From the NCBI GenBank assembly GCA_007922195.1, contig ML682228.1:223401-287400 (forward strand): a DNA stretch of 64,000 bases, read 5' to 3'. Made by a program: the position numbers and the translations under genes. Source of the stretch: Podocnemis expansa (lineage: Eukaryota; Chordata; Testudines; Podocnemididae). The notes below the pieces were generated by a model. That model did not search any database and was not told the origin of the DNA. It saw only the letters and a list, made by a program, of their open reading frames with translations. Shown one piece after another: positions 1-11,199 of the stretch. The number at the start of each line of letters is the position of its first letter. Positions within the stretch are counted from its first letter, which is position 1.

Positions 1-4
1 AGCC

Positions 5-508
5 TTGATGACGCACTACATCTTCAACCTGTGGGAAGCTCTACGGAATCTCTGGTCGCCCATCTCTGAGGATCGCCTGAGAGACTTTGAGGCAATGCTG
101 GATGAAGGAGAGAGAGCGTCCAGGGATGCGCTCACGGCAACTTGGGATGCAGTGGACACAGCAGCACGTATAATGGCATCGGCAGTGGTGATGCGCCAGT
201 TGGCCTGGCTCCAGAATTCCGGTCTCTCCACACAGATGCAACAGATTATCCAGGACCTTCCCTTTGAAGGTCCCGACCTCTTTGCACCTTCCACAGATGC
301 GAAGCTGCATGGTATGAAGGACTCGAGGGCTACACTGAGGTCCCTCGGGATCTACACCCCTCAACCTGTTAGGCATTCCTCAAGGTCGCACCAGCTACAA
401 CAGCAGTTACAGCAACTGAAACAACAGCTGCAACTGCAGACCCAGTTTCCGAGATCTCTCCAGTTTCCCCAGCGTCACCTTGGGGATCTGGGCAATGATA
501 AAGGCTGA
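5..508 (+). pseudogene. DIRS gag-like fragment
   Basis: An open frame of 167 codons enters from the left edge and stops at 508. It has no recognisable enzymatic motif. The middle is hydrophilic, and residues about 128-153 are a Q-rich tract (runs of QLQQQLQQLKQQLQLQ type). Its position immediately upstream of a DIRS reverse transcriptase in the same orientation suggests the C-terminal part of the DIRS gag-like protein. The assignment rests on position and composition, not on a conserved motif, and the true start lies outside the window. Confidence 0.5.
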
Positions 509-779
509 TCAGGTAAAAGGGATAAGCTGGGCACCTCCCAGTCGGGATGGCGCAGACAGGTGTCGGACTGTTCGTTGGGCCGCAAACAGCATTTTTGACG
601 GCCCCCGAGAGCAGCACTCCACAACCCCTGTTTTCCACCCACTGCCTCCACGATGGACTCGGGTCGCATCGGACCAGTGGGTCCTTGACACAGTGGCCAG
701 AGGATACCGCATTCAGTTCCTCTCAACCCCCCAGGACAGAAAACTGTCCCCTCCCATAATCCCAGAGAGCCTGATCTGC

Positions 780-2480
780 TAGGCAAGCTCGAGGCCGAAT
801 GCCAGAAGTTACTCTCCCTCAGAGCCATTGAAAAGGTTCCCAAGGGGGAACGTGGCAAAGGATTCTATTCCTGCTACTTTCTGGTCCCCAAACCCAACGG
901 GAACCTACAGCCCATTCTAGATCTCAGAGCTCTCAACAACAACATAAAGAAAATAAAATTCCGCATGATCTCCCTACTGCAGATCATTCCCTCCCTGTCC
1001 CCAGGAGTGTGGTTCTTGGCCCTCGACCTAAAGGATGCTTACTTCCACATAGCCATTCGGCCCCACCACAGGCGGTTCCTCAGGTTTGTAGTGGCACAAC
1101 GCCATTACCAGTTTACCGCCCTCCCCTTCAGGTTATCACTAGCCCTCCGGCTGTTCACAAAGTGTGTCGCGCCAGTCGCAGCGTTCCTACGCAGGAGGGG
1201 TGTAAGAATCTACCCCTACCTGGACGACTGGCTCATAGTGGGCAAGTCAAGTCGACGAGTACAAGACCATGTTGACGTGGGAATGAACCTGTGCAAGTTC
1301 CTGGGCCTCCGCATAGACTTGGAAAAGTCCAAGCTTTGCCCCACTCAGGACATAGAGTTCATTGGGGCACACTTAAACGCCCAGCAAGGCACCGCATCCT
1401 TGCTCCATCAAGATTTCGGTCCATCTGCACCATCATCATGGAGTTCCAGGAGCCCTGGCTGACCACAGCGCGCAGATGCATGCAGCTCCTGGGGCACATG
1501 GCAGTGGCCACATCAGTAATCCGAACACCCCGCCTGCGGAGGCAACCGTTCCAGCTCTCGTTCGCCACAAGCTTCCGACCAGAAAGGGACCGCCTAGACA
1601 AGGTAATCTCAGTACCCCCGCATGCCCTGGAGTCCCTCCAAATTTGGAGGGACCCCGAATTCGCAATGCAGGGAATTCCGTTCAGGGAGCCCAAGCCTGC
1701 AGTGACCCTGATAAAAGATGCCTCCGACTCAGGGGGGGTGCCCACTTGTCTGGGGGCCTCTCCACGCAAGGTGCCTGGATCTCCAAGGACAGTCTCCTCC
1801 ACATAAACATGAAGGAGCTCAGGGCCATCAGACTGGCCTGCATGACCTTCCTAGACCAGATCCAGGGCAGAGTGGTCCAAATCCTCTCAGACAACACAGC
1901 AGCCATGTTCTACACGAACCATCAGGGGAGAGTCTGTTCATCGGCACTATGCAAGGAAGCGACCAAGCTTTGGCAACTAGCGATAGACCATCACTTCACG
2001 CCAGCTGCCACCCATCTTCCCAGGGTGGACAACGGCATCATGGATTCACTCAGCAGAAAGCCACTGGCAAATCACAAGTGGTCCCTCCACAACGAGGTCT
2101 TCTCCCTGCTGACAACCAGATGGGGAACCCCTCAGATCGACCTCTTTGCCATGGCGCAGAACCACAAATACCCTCAGTTCTGCTCCCTCCGAGGTCGGGA
2201 GAAAGGGTCTCTCAGCGATGCCTTCCTCCTCAACTGGTCAGGAGCCCTAATGTATGCCTTCCCACCAATTCCCCTGATTCACAGGGTGCTTCTGAAGGGC
2301 CTCGTGGACGAGGCGCTCATCATCCTGATAGCCCCAGACTGGCCCAGGCAACACTGGTTCCCTCTCCTTCAAGACATGTCAGTGAGGACCCTAGTCCGCT
2401 TCCCACGGTGGGCGAACCTTCCGACACAGGACTCGGGACACCTTCGGCACCCCAAGCCAGGCCTCCTGCACCTGACAGCC
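780..2480 (+). pseudogene. DIRS reverse transcriptase and RNase H, frame-broken
   Basis: Reverse transcriptase for copying the element's RNA, followed by RNase H. The fingers-palm part (frame 2, about 850-1420) carries LDLKDAYFHI and the catalytic box YLDDWLI. The next part reads in frame 1 (about 1420-1735, TLIKDASDSG). The RNase H part then reads in frame 3 from about 1735 (HINMKELRAI, ILSDNTAAMF, LPRVDNGIMDSLSR). There are therefore at least two frameshifts, near 1420 and 1735. The YLDD box and RNase H acidic residues survive, but the protein is not continuous. The YLDDW form and the downstream tyrosine recombinase favour DIRS over gypsy or LINE. Confidence 0.85.
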
Positions 2481-2489
2481 TGGATGCTC

Positions 2490-3530
2490 TCTGGCTCAGC
2501 GAGCAAGAGGGACACTGTTTGGATAGGGTTAAAAAGGTCCTGGTTGGTAGCAGAAAACCCTCCACCAGGTTCACCTACATGGCAAAATGGAATCACTTCT
2601 CCACTTGGTGCCGTGATAAGAACATAGACCCTACCTCCGCACCAATTCAGCCAACTTTAGATCACCTTCTTGACCTAAGAGAGAAAGGCCTATACCTGTC
2701 CTCATTGAAAGTTTATTTGGCAGCAATCTCGGCCTTTCACCAAACAATAGATGGAGTCCCACTCTTTTCACACCCCATCTGCCATAGATTCCTGAAAGGA
2801 GTAGAAAAACTTTTTCCCCACATCCATAACCCCACCCCACCATGGGACTTGAACATGGTGCTACAGGCTCTGATAGAGCCACCATATGAGCCCTTAGACT
2901 CAGCCACCCTGCTCATGCTGTCCTGGAAGGTGGCTTTCTTGGTAGCCATCACCTTGGCCAGAAGGGTCTCAGAGCTACGAGCCCTATCCTCTGAACCCCC
3001 ATATACAGTTTTCTTCCCAGATAAGGTGGTCCTGCGTCACCACCCCTCGCTCTTGCCCAGAGTTGCCACCTTCTTCCACATGAATCAAGAGATCTGCCTG
3101 CCAGTCTTCTATCCAGACCCTCAGGTGACAGAAAACCAGAGACAGTGGCACACCCTGGATGTGACGAGAGTGCTCCTAATCTACATTGAGCACACTCAAT
3201 CCTTCTGCAAGACCTCCCAACTGTTCGTTGCGGTCATGGAACGCATGAGAGGATCTCCGGTATCCTCCCAATGCATCTCCAAATGGATTGTGAACTGCAT
3301 TAAAAACTGCTATGGAAGGTCAAACACGCCTCTCCCAGAGACTGAGAGCCCACTCTACCAGAGCTCAGGCGTCTTCCACGGCCTTCCTCGCTAAGGTCCC
3401 GATCCAAGAGATCTGCAGGGCCGCTACGTGGTCATCGATACATACCTTCATGACGCACTATGCCATTGCCCAACAGGTGAGAGATGCTGCTGCTGTGGGC
3501 AGAGCTGTACTCAGCGTGGGTAGACTGTAA
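2490..3530 (+). pseudogene. DIRS tyrosine recombinase, frameshifted near its C-terminus
   Basis: Tyrosine recombinase that would integrate the circular DNA copy of the element. A frame-2 reading runs from about 2490 to 3394 and contains an N-terminal core-binding region (SRKPSTRFTYMAKW) and the first catalytic arginine in LARRVSELRAL. The H-x-x-R box (HSTRAQASS) and the nucleophilic tyrosine (HTFMTHYA) lie in frame 3 (3312-3530), so a frameshift separates them from the first part. The catalytic residues can still be identified, but not in one frame. The final stop at about 3530 is followed directly by the terminal repeats. Confidence 0.85.
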
Positions 3531-3566
3531 CACTTACCACCATCCTTGGGTACAGCTAGCAGTCAC

Positions 3567-3916
3567 CTGTAACTGAATGATGTGAGCAGCACTCGAAGGA
3601 GAACGGTTGGTTACTCACCATAACCGTCCTTCTTTGAGATCGGCTGCTCACATACATTCAGGTCCCTCCCACCGTCCCGGCTAACGGAGTTGGCAAAGGT
3701 ATTTGGGCCTGGGAGGGTTAGGGTCACGGTCACCTATATAGCCGTGGTCGCGAAGCGGAGGGGGTGTTGGCCATGTGCCCTGACCTGACAGGCTAACACT
3801 AAAGACTTTCCGAGCTATTGTGTGCTGTGACACGCAGACACCTGTAACTGAATGTATGTGAGCAGCCCATCTCGAAGAAGGACGGTTACGGTAAGTAACC
3901 AACCGTTCTTCTCTCA
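3567..3916. repeat. DIRS terminal inverted/direct repeat cluster
   Basis: The segment at about 3590-3640 (containing AACGGTTGGTTACTCACC) reappears as its reverse complement at about 3872-3916 (GGTAAGTAACCAACCGTT). A shorter unit, ACCTGTAACTGAAT plus GTGAGCAGC, occurs as direct copies at about 3567 and 3840 and inverted at about 3645. Such mixed inverted and direct terminal repeats are typical of DIRS elements, which circularise before integration. Confidence 0.8.
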
Positions 3917-5109
3917 AGCGCTGGGAATTTTTCAATTGCTATTTCCTGTTTGGACATTGTTGAGAGCTTGGTAGCTGAACAGCTCTTGGTGACTGCACGC
4001 TACAAATGTGCCCCAGCACGGAGTTGACCTGTGGTCTTTGATCTCATTGGCTCTGGGGCAGGGGTGTCGCGTCCTGGAAAAATAAATTCAGGCCCAGGCC
4101 TGATCCCTCCTTTCACAGACAGGCCCTGTCACACTGGCCCTGCCCCAGGTCCCAATTTGGCCCTTGGCCAGTGCCATTGCTGACACAGGGGTTCAGGAGC
4201 ACCCCTGACCCAGCAAAAGACCAGAGGCTCAGGTGCTGGGACTCAGAACTCAAGCCCCATAAACCTGGCACCAGTGATGCCCCTGCCACAACTGAATCAG
4301 GCTTCTGCTGTCGCCAGCTGCGGCCGGGGACCAGATCCTGCCACCACTGACCTGGCCCTGTATCTCCAGCTTAGGGCTGGATCCTGCTGCCATTGGCCAG
4401 TGGCCCGATCCCAGCCCTGATTGGGCTCTCCCCACTGTTGCTGGGTCCCTGGCCAGGGGTCAGAGCCAGAGCCTGTCACCACCAGCCAGTGGCCCAGGCC
4501 TTGGCTGGATTGTGTTTCTGCTTCCGTCAGTCCCAGCCCCCAGCCAGGCCAGGCCTGCTCAGGCCTTGGGGTACTGACCTGGGAATCTGTGGCCCATGTC
4601 CTTTGGGTCTAGCACCAGTGACACCCATGCTCTGGGGTAAAAGTCTTGTTCTCCCTCACCTCCAAGCCAGCCGCCAAAAAAAAGATGATATCTCCAAGAT
4701 GATTTCCTTTGGTATGGTTGAGAAGGGCCACAACAGAGACACACAGCAGCACCACATTGAAATCAAATTGCTGAGGCAGGCATCTCAGCAGACTAGGGAG
4801 GCGAAAAGTCATTCTGGCTCATCACCAAAGACCTGCTACATTTATGAGGAGCTGCATGTGATCTTGTTGATGACCTGGTCACTGTGCCGCCACACAAAAT
4901 TGGTATCTCAGGCATCACAGTGAAGACTCCATGGGAGAGAATGAGGAGCACAGGGACCAGGCGGGCAGGGTATCTGTTCTCCCAGACAGCCAGGACTTGT
5001 TCATCATCCTGGAGAAGCCTGGCTGCTCATAGGATGGAATCATTGACCAAGATGCTTGGGAAGGCACTTCTGGCAGGGGAGTTTATCTAATCCCATTATT
5101 GTGAAACAG
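3917..5109. other. No supported gene; GC-rich degenerate sequence
   Basis: The open frames here are short, overlapping and rich in Pro, Gly and Ala. Repeated CCAGGCCTGG-like words suggest old repeat sequence. The stretch 4680-5090 has a weak coding-like look, but I recognise no family. Confidence 0.5.
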
Positions 5110-5324
5110 AAGAAGTTTTGTGGCGCTTAAAGACTAACAAATTAATTTATTGCATGAGCTTTCCTGGGAGAAAATCCCACTTCATCAGACATTTGGTAGG
5201 CCTTCTAAGCGTCTAACAAAGTGGGATTTTCTCCCAGGAAAGCTCATGCAATAAATAAATTTATTAGTCCTTAAATGCCACAAGACTCCCTGTTTGTTTT
5301 GCTGAACTACACTAATATGACTAC
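5110..5324. repeat. Palindromic pair of Penelope-like element terminal sequences
   Basis: The left arm reads AAAGACTAACAAATT, then GCATGAGCTTTCCTGGGAG, then CCCACTTCATCAGAC. The right arm is its reverse complement, ending in TTATTAGTCCTTAAATGCC. The same sequence closes Penelope-like fragments elsewhere in the window (17150, 34575, 58940, 63402). Head-to-head terminal copies are typical of Penelope-like elements. The right arm abuts the 5' LTR of the neighbouring provirus. Confidence 0.65.
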
Positions 5325-5965
5325 CGCAGAGGGTCAGCCCAGAAGAGCCTTGTCAGGAGGAGGAGGAGTGTGATGGGCACATAGACCCCAGGACACTGCT
5401 CGATGCTGAAAGAAATTATTTGTGTAATTTTGCTTTTGGATGGGCGGCTTGCCATGGGTGCTGGGTTGTTGTTGCCGGATATGTTGTTATAATTTAGGTT
5501 GTTTTTGACAGGTGTACATGGTAACAGTTTGTGAAAATTCCCCAGTTATCTGTTTGCGAGGTTTCCCAGAACGAGGTGTTTTGCACCAAAAGTTTCCCAG
5601 AATTAGCTGCTTTGCATAGATAGAGAAGAGACATAGATTTATTGTATGGGAATGGCGGTGGGTAAACATCAGACCCTACGAAAGCTTGGCTGAAGGGACG
5701 GGATCTTGAGATTTGCCATGGATGGATAGTCGGTTGTGCCTGGATCCCTCAGACGGCCACTCTGTGGTGCAGCTGGGTCTTCCACTGTGTTTTGGAGTGT
5801 GAGTGTTAAGTGCTAATTAGTGTTAGAGTTTAGGTGTGAGCAGTTTTAACTAGCGTTGATAAGTGCTACTAAGTGTTGTGTGCTTTAATAGACTTAGTTT
5901 AGCTGATAACCTTCAGTTGTCTGGTGGCATTCTTTACTCTGGTACCCCCATGAACCTTACGTTCC
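5325..5965 (+). repeat. 5' LTR of the ERV-L-like provirus
   Basis: This segment aligns by eye with 14721-15394 over several hundred bases with scattered substitutions, about nine in ten bases the same. The start is set by the shared AGAGGGTCAGC and the end is approximate. The copy has TTTAATAGACTTAG where the 3' LTR has TTTAATAAACTTAG, so the likely AATAAA signal is mutated here. A primer-binding site should follow, but I could not assign its tRNA: TGGTACC at about 5940 and TGGCGCAGC at about 5976 are both possible. Confidence 0.8.
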
Positions 5966-5992
5966 CTTAAAAATTGGCGCAGCAAGCCGGGC

Positions 5993-6700
5993 ATGGCTGT
6001 AAAGATGCCATTGTTTGGGAGAAGGAATGGAGGGGTACAGAGCCGCATCCCTGGGTGGCCACTGACTGACCGATGTGCTCCCACGGCTCAAGAGGTCGGC
6101 TGGCATGCCACCCCAGCTGCATGGCCTGACCTGGAGAAGGGACTGCTGCTCACCCCCAAGGGGGTGGCCGATACGTTGGGCCAGCTCAGGCTGGAGAAAA
6201 GAGGGCCAGTGGAGCAGAAAGCAGCAGGGGAAGTGGGATGGCTTGTCCTCATTGCACTCTATTCCCTAGATGAAAGGAACATGGAGGTAGAAGCAGACAG
6301 CCGCAAGGAGTGGGTGGCAGCCCGGGACACTCACAAGATAGCTAGAGAGGTAGTGGAGTCTGCTACTGCTCAAGCAGATGAAATGGAGCACTGGTGCACT
6401 GTGCTGGCGGCGTGTTCAGTGAACGCAAGCCGGTTGGGCTCAGGTTCATGCTGTGCGAGTGCGGGTGCTGGTTCTGAGCCCTGAATGGGACCCTGAAAAG
6501 TGGGATGGAAACATCTGAGAGTCGGATGATGATGATGATGATTTCGGGGATGATCTCAATATCTCACCTGTGGGAGGATGAGAATAATCTGCAAGGACAA
6601 ATGACAATTAGAGATTTTATGCAGGCCGAGTATTCAGAAATGATTAGGCAGTTCAAGCAGCAAACTAAAGGGAAGTTGGTGCAGTGGCTTGTGGGATGAG
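5993..6700 (+). pseudogene. ERV gag, N-terminal part, cut by CR1
   Basis: An open frame at 5993-6484 starts shortly after the 5' LTR, where gag is expected. A second frame, 6505-6699, continues it after a break and includes an odd run of six methionines from ATGATG repeats. The second part ends in WLVG directly at the CR1 insertion, and gag resumes at 9718. No zinc knuckle is visible. Assignment as matrix/capsid N-terminus rests mainly on position. Confidence 0.6.
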
Positions 6701-6701
6701 G

Positions 6702-9700
6702 GCATAGAATTATAGATCATAGAATCATAGGGTTGGAAGGGACCTCATAGGTCATCTAGTCCAACCCCCTGCCAGAGGCAGGACCACACCCACTAAACCA
6801 TCCCAGTCATGGTTTTGTCCAGCCGGGCCTTAAACACCTCCAAAGATGGAGATTTCACCACCTCCCTCGGCAGCTCATTCCAAGGCTTCACCACTCTCCT
6901 AGTAAAAAAGTTTTTTCTAATATCCAGCCTTGACCTCTCTAACCGCAACTTGAGACCATTGCTCCTCGTTCTGTCCTCTGTTACTACCGAGAACAGTCGA
7001 GCTCCATCTTCCTTACAGCATCCCTTCAAGTAGTTGAAGGTTGCTATCAAATCCCCCCAACGATCTTCTCTTCTGCAGACTAAATAAGCCGAATGCTTCC
7101 AGTCTTTCCTCATAGGGCTTGTGCTCCAGCCCTTTAATCATTTTGGTTGCCCTCCTCTGAACTCTCTCTAGCATGTCCCTGTCCTTTTTGTAGTGGGGAG
7201 CCCAAAACTGAACACAGTATTCTAGATGTGGCCTTACCAGTGCAGAATAGAGGGGAATGATCACATCCCTTGATCTGCTGGTAATACTTCTTTTGATGCA
7301 GCCCAGTATGCCATTGGCCTTTTTGGCAGCAAGAGCACACTGCTGACTCATATCTAGCTTCCCACCCACCATGACCCCCAGGTCCTTTTCTACACTGCTG
7401 CTACTTAGCTGAATGTTTCCCAGCCTGTAGCGGTGCATGGGGTTTTTTCGTCCCACATGCAGGATTTTACACTTGTCCTTATTGAAGCTCATAAGATTTC
7501 TATTGGCCCACTGTTCCAATTTATCTAGGTCTCCCTGAATCCTGTCCTTGCCCTCCAACGTGTCTACTGGTCCCCCCAGCTTGGTGACATCCGCAAACTT
7601 ACTGAGAATGCAGTCTATTCCATCATTGAGATCATTGATGAAAATGTTGAACAGAACCGGCCCCAGGACCGACCCCTGGGGCACACCACTCATGACTGGC
7701 TGCCAGCTAGACATGGAACCATTGATTCCTACACGCTGAAACCATTGATCTAGCCAGTTTTCTGTCCACCTTATAGTCCACCTATCCAACCCATACTTCC
7801 TTAATTTGCCAATGAGAATGCTGTGGGAAACTATATCAAAAGCCTTGCTAAAATCAAGGTATATCACATCAACTGTTCTTCCTGCATCCAGAAAACCAGT
7901 CATCTGATCATAGAAGGCGATGAGATTGGTCAGGCATGATTTACCCTTGGTAAATCCATGCTGACTGTTCCTGAGCACTTTATTTTCCTCTAAGTGTTTG
8001 AGGATGGATTCTTTGAGAATCTGCTCCATAATTTTTCCAGGGATTGAGGTGAGGCTGACTGGTCTATAATTCCCCGGATCCTCCTTTTTCCCATTCTTGA
8101 AAATAGGCACTACGTTTGCTTTTTTCCAATCCTCTGGCACCTCCCCCGTTCTCCATGAGTTTTGAAAGATAATGGCCAGCGGTGCTGCTATCTCATCAGC
8201 CAATTCCCTTAGCACGCTTGGATGCAGTTCGTCCGGCCCCATGGACTTGTGCACATCCAGCTTCTTTAAGCAGTCCCTAACCTGACCGTCCGTCACCAAG
8301 GGCCTGTCTTTTTCTCTCCCACCTGCCACACCCATGGTAGTGGGCTGGGAGCTGACCCTGCCTGTGAAAACTGAAGCAAAAAATGCATTGAGCACTTCAG
8401 CTTTTTCCTCATCCTCTGTCACGAGGATGCCTGCCCTATTCAGCAAGGGGCCTACACCATCCCTGATCCTCTGCTTGTTATTAACATACTTGTAGAACCC
8501 CTTCTTGTTATCCTTTACATCCCTCGCTAGACACAACTCCATTTGTCCTTTGTTATTTCTGATTTTATCCCTGCAGTCCCTAGCAATATCTTTATATGCC
8601 TCCTTGGTCATCTGACCAAGCTTCCACTTCCTGTAAGCTTCCTTTTTATGTTTAAGCTCAGAGCAGAGTTCTTGGCTAAGCCATTCTGGCTGCCTCACAT
8701 GTTTGTTCTTTCTCCTAATTGGAATGGCAACTTCCTGTGCCCTTAGCAGGGTTTCTTTAAAATATAACCAACTCTCTTGGACTCCTTTCTCCTTCAGATT
8801 AGGTTCCCAAGGGATCCTGCCCATCAGTTCCCTGAGGGAGACAAAATCTGCTTTTTTGAAGTCCAGGGTTTTTGTTTTGCTTCTTTCCTTCCTTCCTTCC
8901 TTTAATCAGGATCCTGAACTCAACCATGTCATGGTCACTACTGCCTAGCTTGCCATTTACCTCTACATCCCTGATCAATTCTTCCCTGTTTGTGAGCAGC
9001 AGGTCGAGCGGTGCAAGGTCCCTAGTTGGTTCCTCTAGCATTTGTACTAGAAAGTTGTCCCCAACACACTCTAAAAATTTCCTGGATTGCCCATGCACTG
9101 CTGTATTGGCCTCCCAGTAGATGTCAGGGTAATTGAAGTCCCCCATGAGCACCAGGGCCTGTGATCTAGAAGCTTCCGCTACTTGTCCATAGAACACCTC
9201 ATCCACTTCCTGCTTCTGATCTGGTGGTCTATAGCAGACACCCACCACAACATCCCCCTTGTTGCTTTCCCCTCTCAATGTAACCCACAGACTTTCTACT
9301 GGCACGCTTCCACTTCCATAATGGAGCTCTGAGCAGTCATAGAGCTCTTTTACATATAACGCTACTCCTCTCCCTCTTCTTCCCTGCCTGTCTTTCCTGA
9401 ACAGTTTATACCCATCCATGGCAGAGCTCCAGTCATGCAGACTATCCCACCACGTCTCCGTTATTCCTATAATATCATAGTTCCTTGTCTGCGCTAGTAT
9501 TACCAATTCTTCTTACTTATTTCCTAGGCTCCTCGCATTAGTGTATAGGAACCTAAGATACCCGGACGATTGCCCTACTTTGTCATGTTGATTTCCAATT
9601 CTATTACATAAACCTCCTTGCATTTTTTCCTCGAGTTCTCCTCCCCTACTCTCCTCACATATTGGGGCTTCAGTAGAGCACTTAAGACATTTATTTGATT

Positions 9701-9715
9701 AGATAGATGGAGTCT
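6702..9715 (-). mobile_element. CR1 LINE inserted antisense into ERV gag
   Basis: The + strand begins with the reverse complement of the CR1 3' end (ATAGGGTTGGAAGGGACCTC, then ATCTAGTCCAACCCCCTGCC). The minus strand carries endonuclease and reverse transcriptase. The element is 5'-truncated near 9715. The host gag resumes immediately afterwards, so this insertion is younger than the provirus. Confidence 0.92.
6793..9560 (-). pseudogene. CR1 ORF2: endonuclease plus reverse transcriptase, dead copy
   Basis: The endonuclease part (about 9560-8860) has [26 protein letters not shown] and SSDHDMVEF. The RT part (8824-7013) has FKNGKKEDPGNYRPVSLTS, VIYLDFSKAFD and SGVPQGSVLGP. The C-terminal part (7113-6793) ends in KTMTGMV. 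Disabling changes are visible: a stop in the endonuclease N-terminus near 9513; a frameshift near 8860 in a TTCC-rich tract between endonuclease and RT; another near 7060; and the catalytic RT box reads FADV where FADD is expected, which removes an essential aspartate. In an active element this protein nicks DNA and primes reverse transcription at the target. Confidence 0.9.
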
Positions 9716-9717
9716 CC

Positions 9718-10311
9718 TTGCAAAAGGCAGAGCTGGCTAAAATGGGAGCCCTCGCCACTGCTCCAACATTGCGTGCAATGATGCAGAGACTAGATATAGG
9801 GGAGGCGGGAGTGATCCCATTCCTAATGGACTGGATAGTGTTGGCTGTGCATGCCACCTGGCTGATGGCGACAGAATTGGATGATCAGTTGGAGCTGTGG
9901 CGTACTATTGAGGAGGGCATTGCTCAATTAAGGCAGTTGGGTGCACTAGAAGGATGCTATGCCGAGGTGTTTGTTGGCCCCGATCTGCAGGAAGTCACCA
10001 AGGCTATACAGTCACGGCTAACAAAAAATGCCCCAGCTCACTTAAAGGGCCCGGTTCTATCTATTTTGGAAGGGTACACTGACTCGGTAGGAGATGCCAA
10101 GCTGCTGCTGCAGCAACTAGAGGATATTACAGAAAGCGCACGTCCTCGAGGGCGTAAGGCGGATGTACAGAGAACAGAGGGGGCTGTCAACAAGCTGGAG
10201 AAAGCCACACGGAAACAGATGTTTAATGATTTAATTAAAGGTGGAGTGCCCCAAGAAGAGATTGATAGGCAGCCTAATTCAGTAGATTTTAAAAGGTGGC
10301 TGGAGCTATGA
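9718..10311 (+). pseudogene. ERV gag, C-terminal part (capsid-like)
   Basis: An open frame of 197 codons resumes right after the CR1. It has helical, charged capsid-like sequence (DIGEAGVIPFLMDWIV, EVTKAIQSRLTKNAP, LLLQQLEDITESARPR) and ends in KRWLEL. It reads as the other half of the gag broken at 6700. No zinc knuckle follows. Downstream sequence is frame-broken until the protease motif at 10576. Confidence 0.7.
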
Positions 10312-10557
10312 GAAAAAAATAGCAAGCAGCCTGCGGCTGCTTTCCCTCTTCTCCAACCCTCTGTTCCCCCGTGCAGATGTCACAGTGCCCACCAGGGTGC
10401 ACCACTGGACTGTCCCCACTCCCCATGGCTCATAATGTAGGGGTGGCAGCTCCCTGCCCCCCCCCATTTGATTTTGTGTATATGTGGTTGGGGACCAACA
10501 CCCTTATGTTCCCGTTACCATCTATGGGGGACGGGGACAAATCAGCATAACCAGCAG

Positions 10558-10593
10558 CAGGTCATGGCTTTAGTGGATACTGGAGCTGAGTGT
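10558..10593 (+). pseudogene. ERV protease, active-site half
   Basis: The reading QVMALVDTGAEC contains the retroviral aspartic protease active-site triplet DTG (10576-10584). The frame ends immediately after Cys, where an unrelated sequence of about 550 bp is inserted. Confidence 0.75.
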
Positions 10594-11145
10594 GATGGAG
10601 ACCCCAGACAAGCCTCCTGGATCCCCTCTGTCCACAGCCAGTCAGGTCTCTGCCACGGTGGAGTCTCCTCCCGTCCAGCACCTCGGGTCTCCACGCTCCA
10701 TGCAGCCAGCCCCCAACTCCAGGCTCAGAGGGTCAGATCCTTGCTCTGTCCGGTCTCCCTTGGAGGGGATTTCCTCCCCCCAGGAGGGTCCCAATCGTCC
10801 CAATCAGCAGCGACTCTCAGCCAGTGTGGCAATCAGAGGGTTTATTAGCAAACCAGTTCATACAGCAGCAAGGACAGTTGGTATCAGCATCCTCAGAACA
10901 ACCACAAGTGAAACCCCCAGGGGATTAGGGCCACACCCCAGGGCAGGGTCCTGTCTCTTGGACCCCCATTTTCCCTCTTCTCCCTCCTTTCCCCCGATCC
11001 TTTGTTCCCCTCCTAGCTCTGCCCACCTCTCCGCCCCCTGGCCCAACCAGTTGAATCCCGTGTGACCAGCGGGGGGGGTCCCAGGTACAGGCTCCCTAAA
11101 CACTACCCCCCTGCCCCCTAGTGGCTCTACCTCATATCACCCACC
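10594..11145 (-). mobile_element. Probable solo LTR inserted in the ERV protease
   Basis: This block separates the protease active site from the protease C-terminus. On the minus strand it begins near GTGATATGAGG, ends near GGTCTCCATCACA, and contains GCTAATAAACCCTCTG, a polyadenylation-signal-like word as in an LTR. It has no coding content. The ends are approximate, and I could not find a clear target-site duplication, so another insertion type is possible. Confidence 0.5.
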
Positions 11146-11199
11146 TGTGTCCCATCACCCAAATAGAAAAGATAGAGGATCAACACCCGTGTCTTCCCT

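Larger units (their letters stand above)
1..3916 (+). mobile_element. DIRS-like retrotransposon, 3' part, truncated by window start
   Basis: The order is gag-like remnant, reverse transcriptase, RNase H and a tyrosine recombinase, followed by a cluster of inverted and direct repeats. A tyrosine recombinase in place of an integrase, and complex terminal repeats in place of LTRs, define the DIRS order of retrotransposons. The coding region is split over all three forward frames, so this copy cannot encode its polyprotein. Its 5' end lies outside the window. Confidence 0.85.

Noticed and set aside
4393..5090. 176-codon frame and a following frame that look weakly coding
   Set aside because: No recognised domain; low-complexity start; no partner exons. 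Left as unassigned.
5487..5669. Minus-strand 60-codon frame conserved in both LTRs (also 14883-15065)
   Set aside because: Conservation is explained by LTR homology; antisense and without protein features.
8880..8905. TTCC microsatellite as a regulatory element
   Set aside because: It lies in the frameshift region of the CR1 ORF2 and is best seen as a slippage-prone tract.
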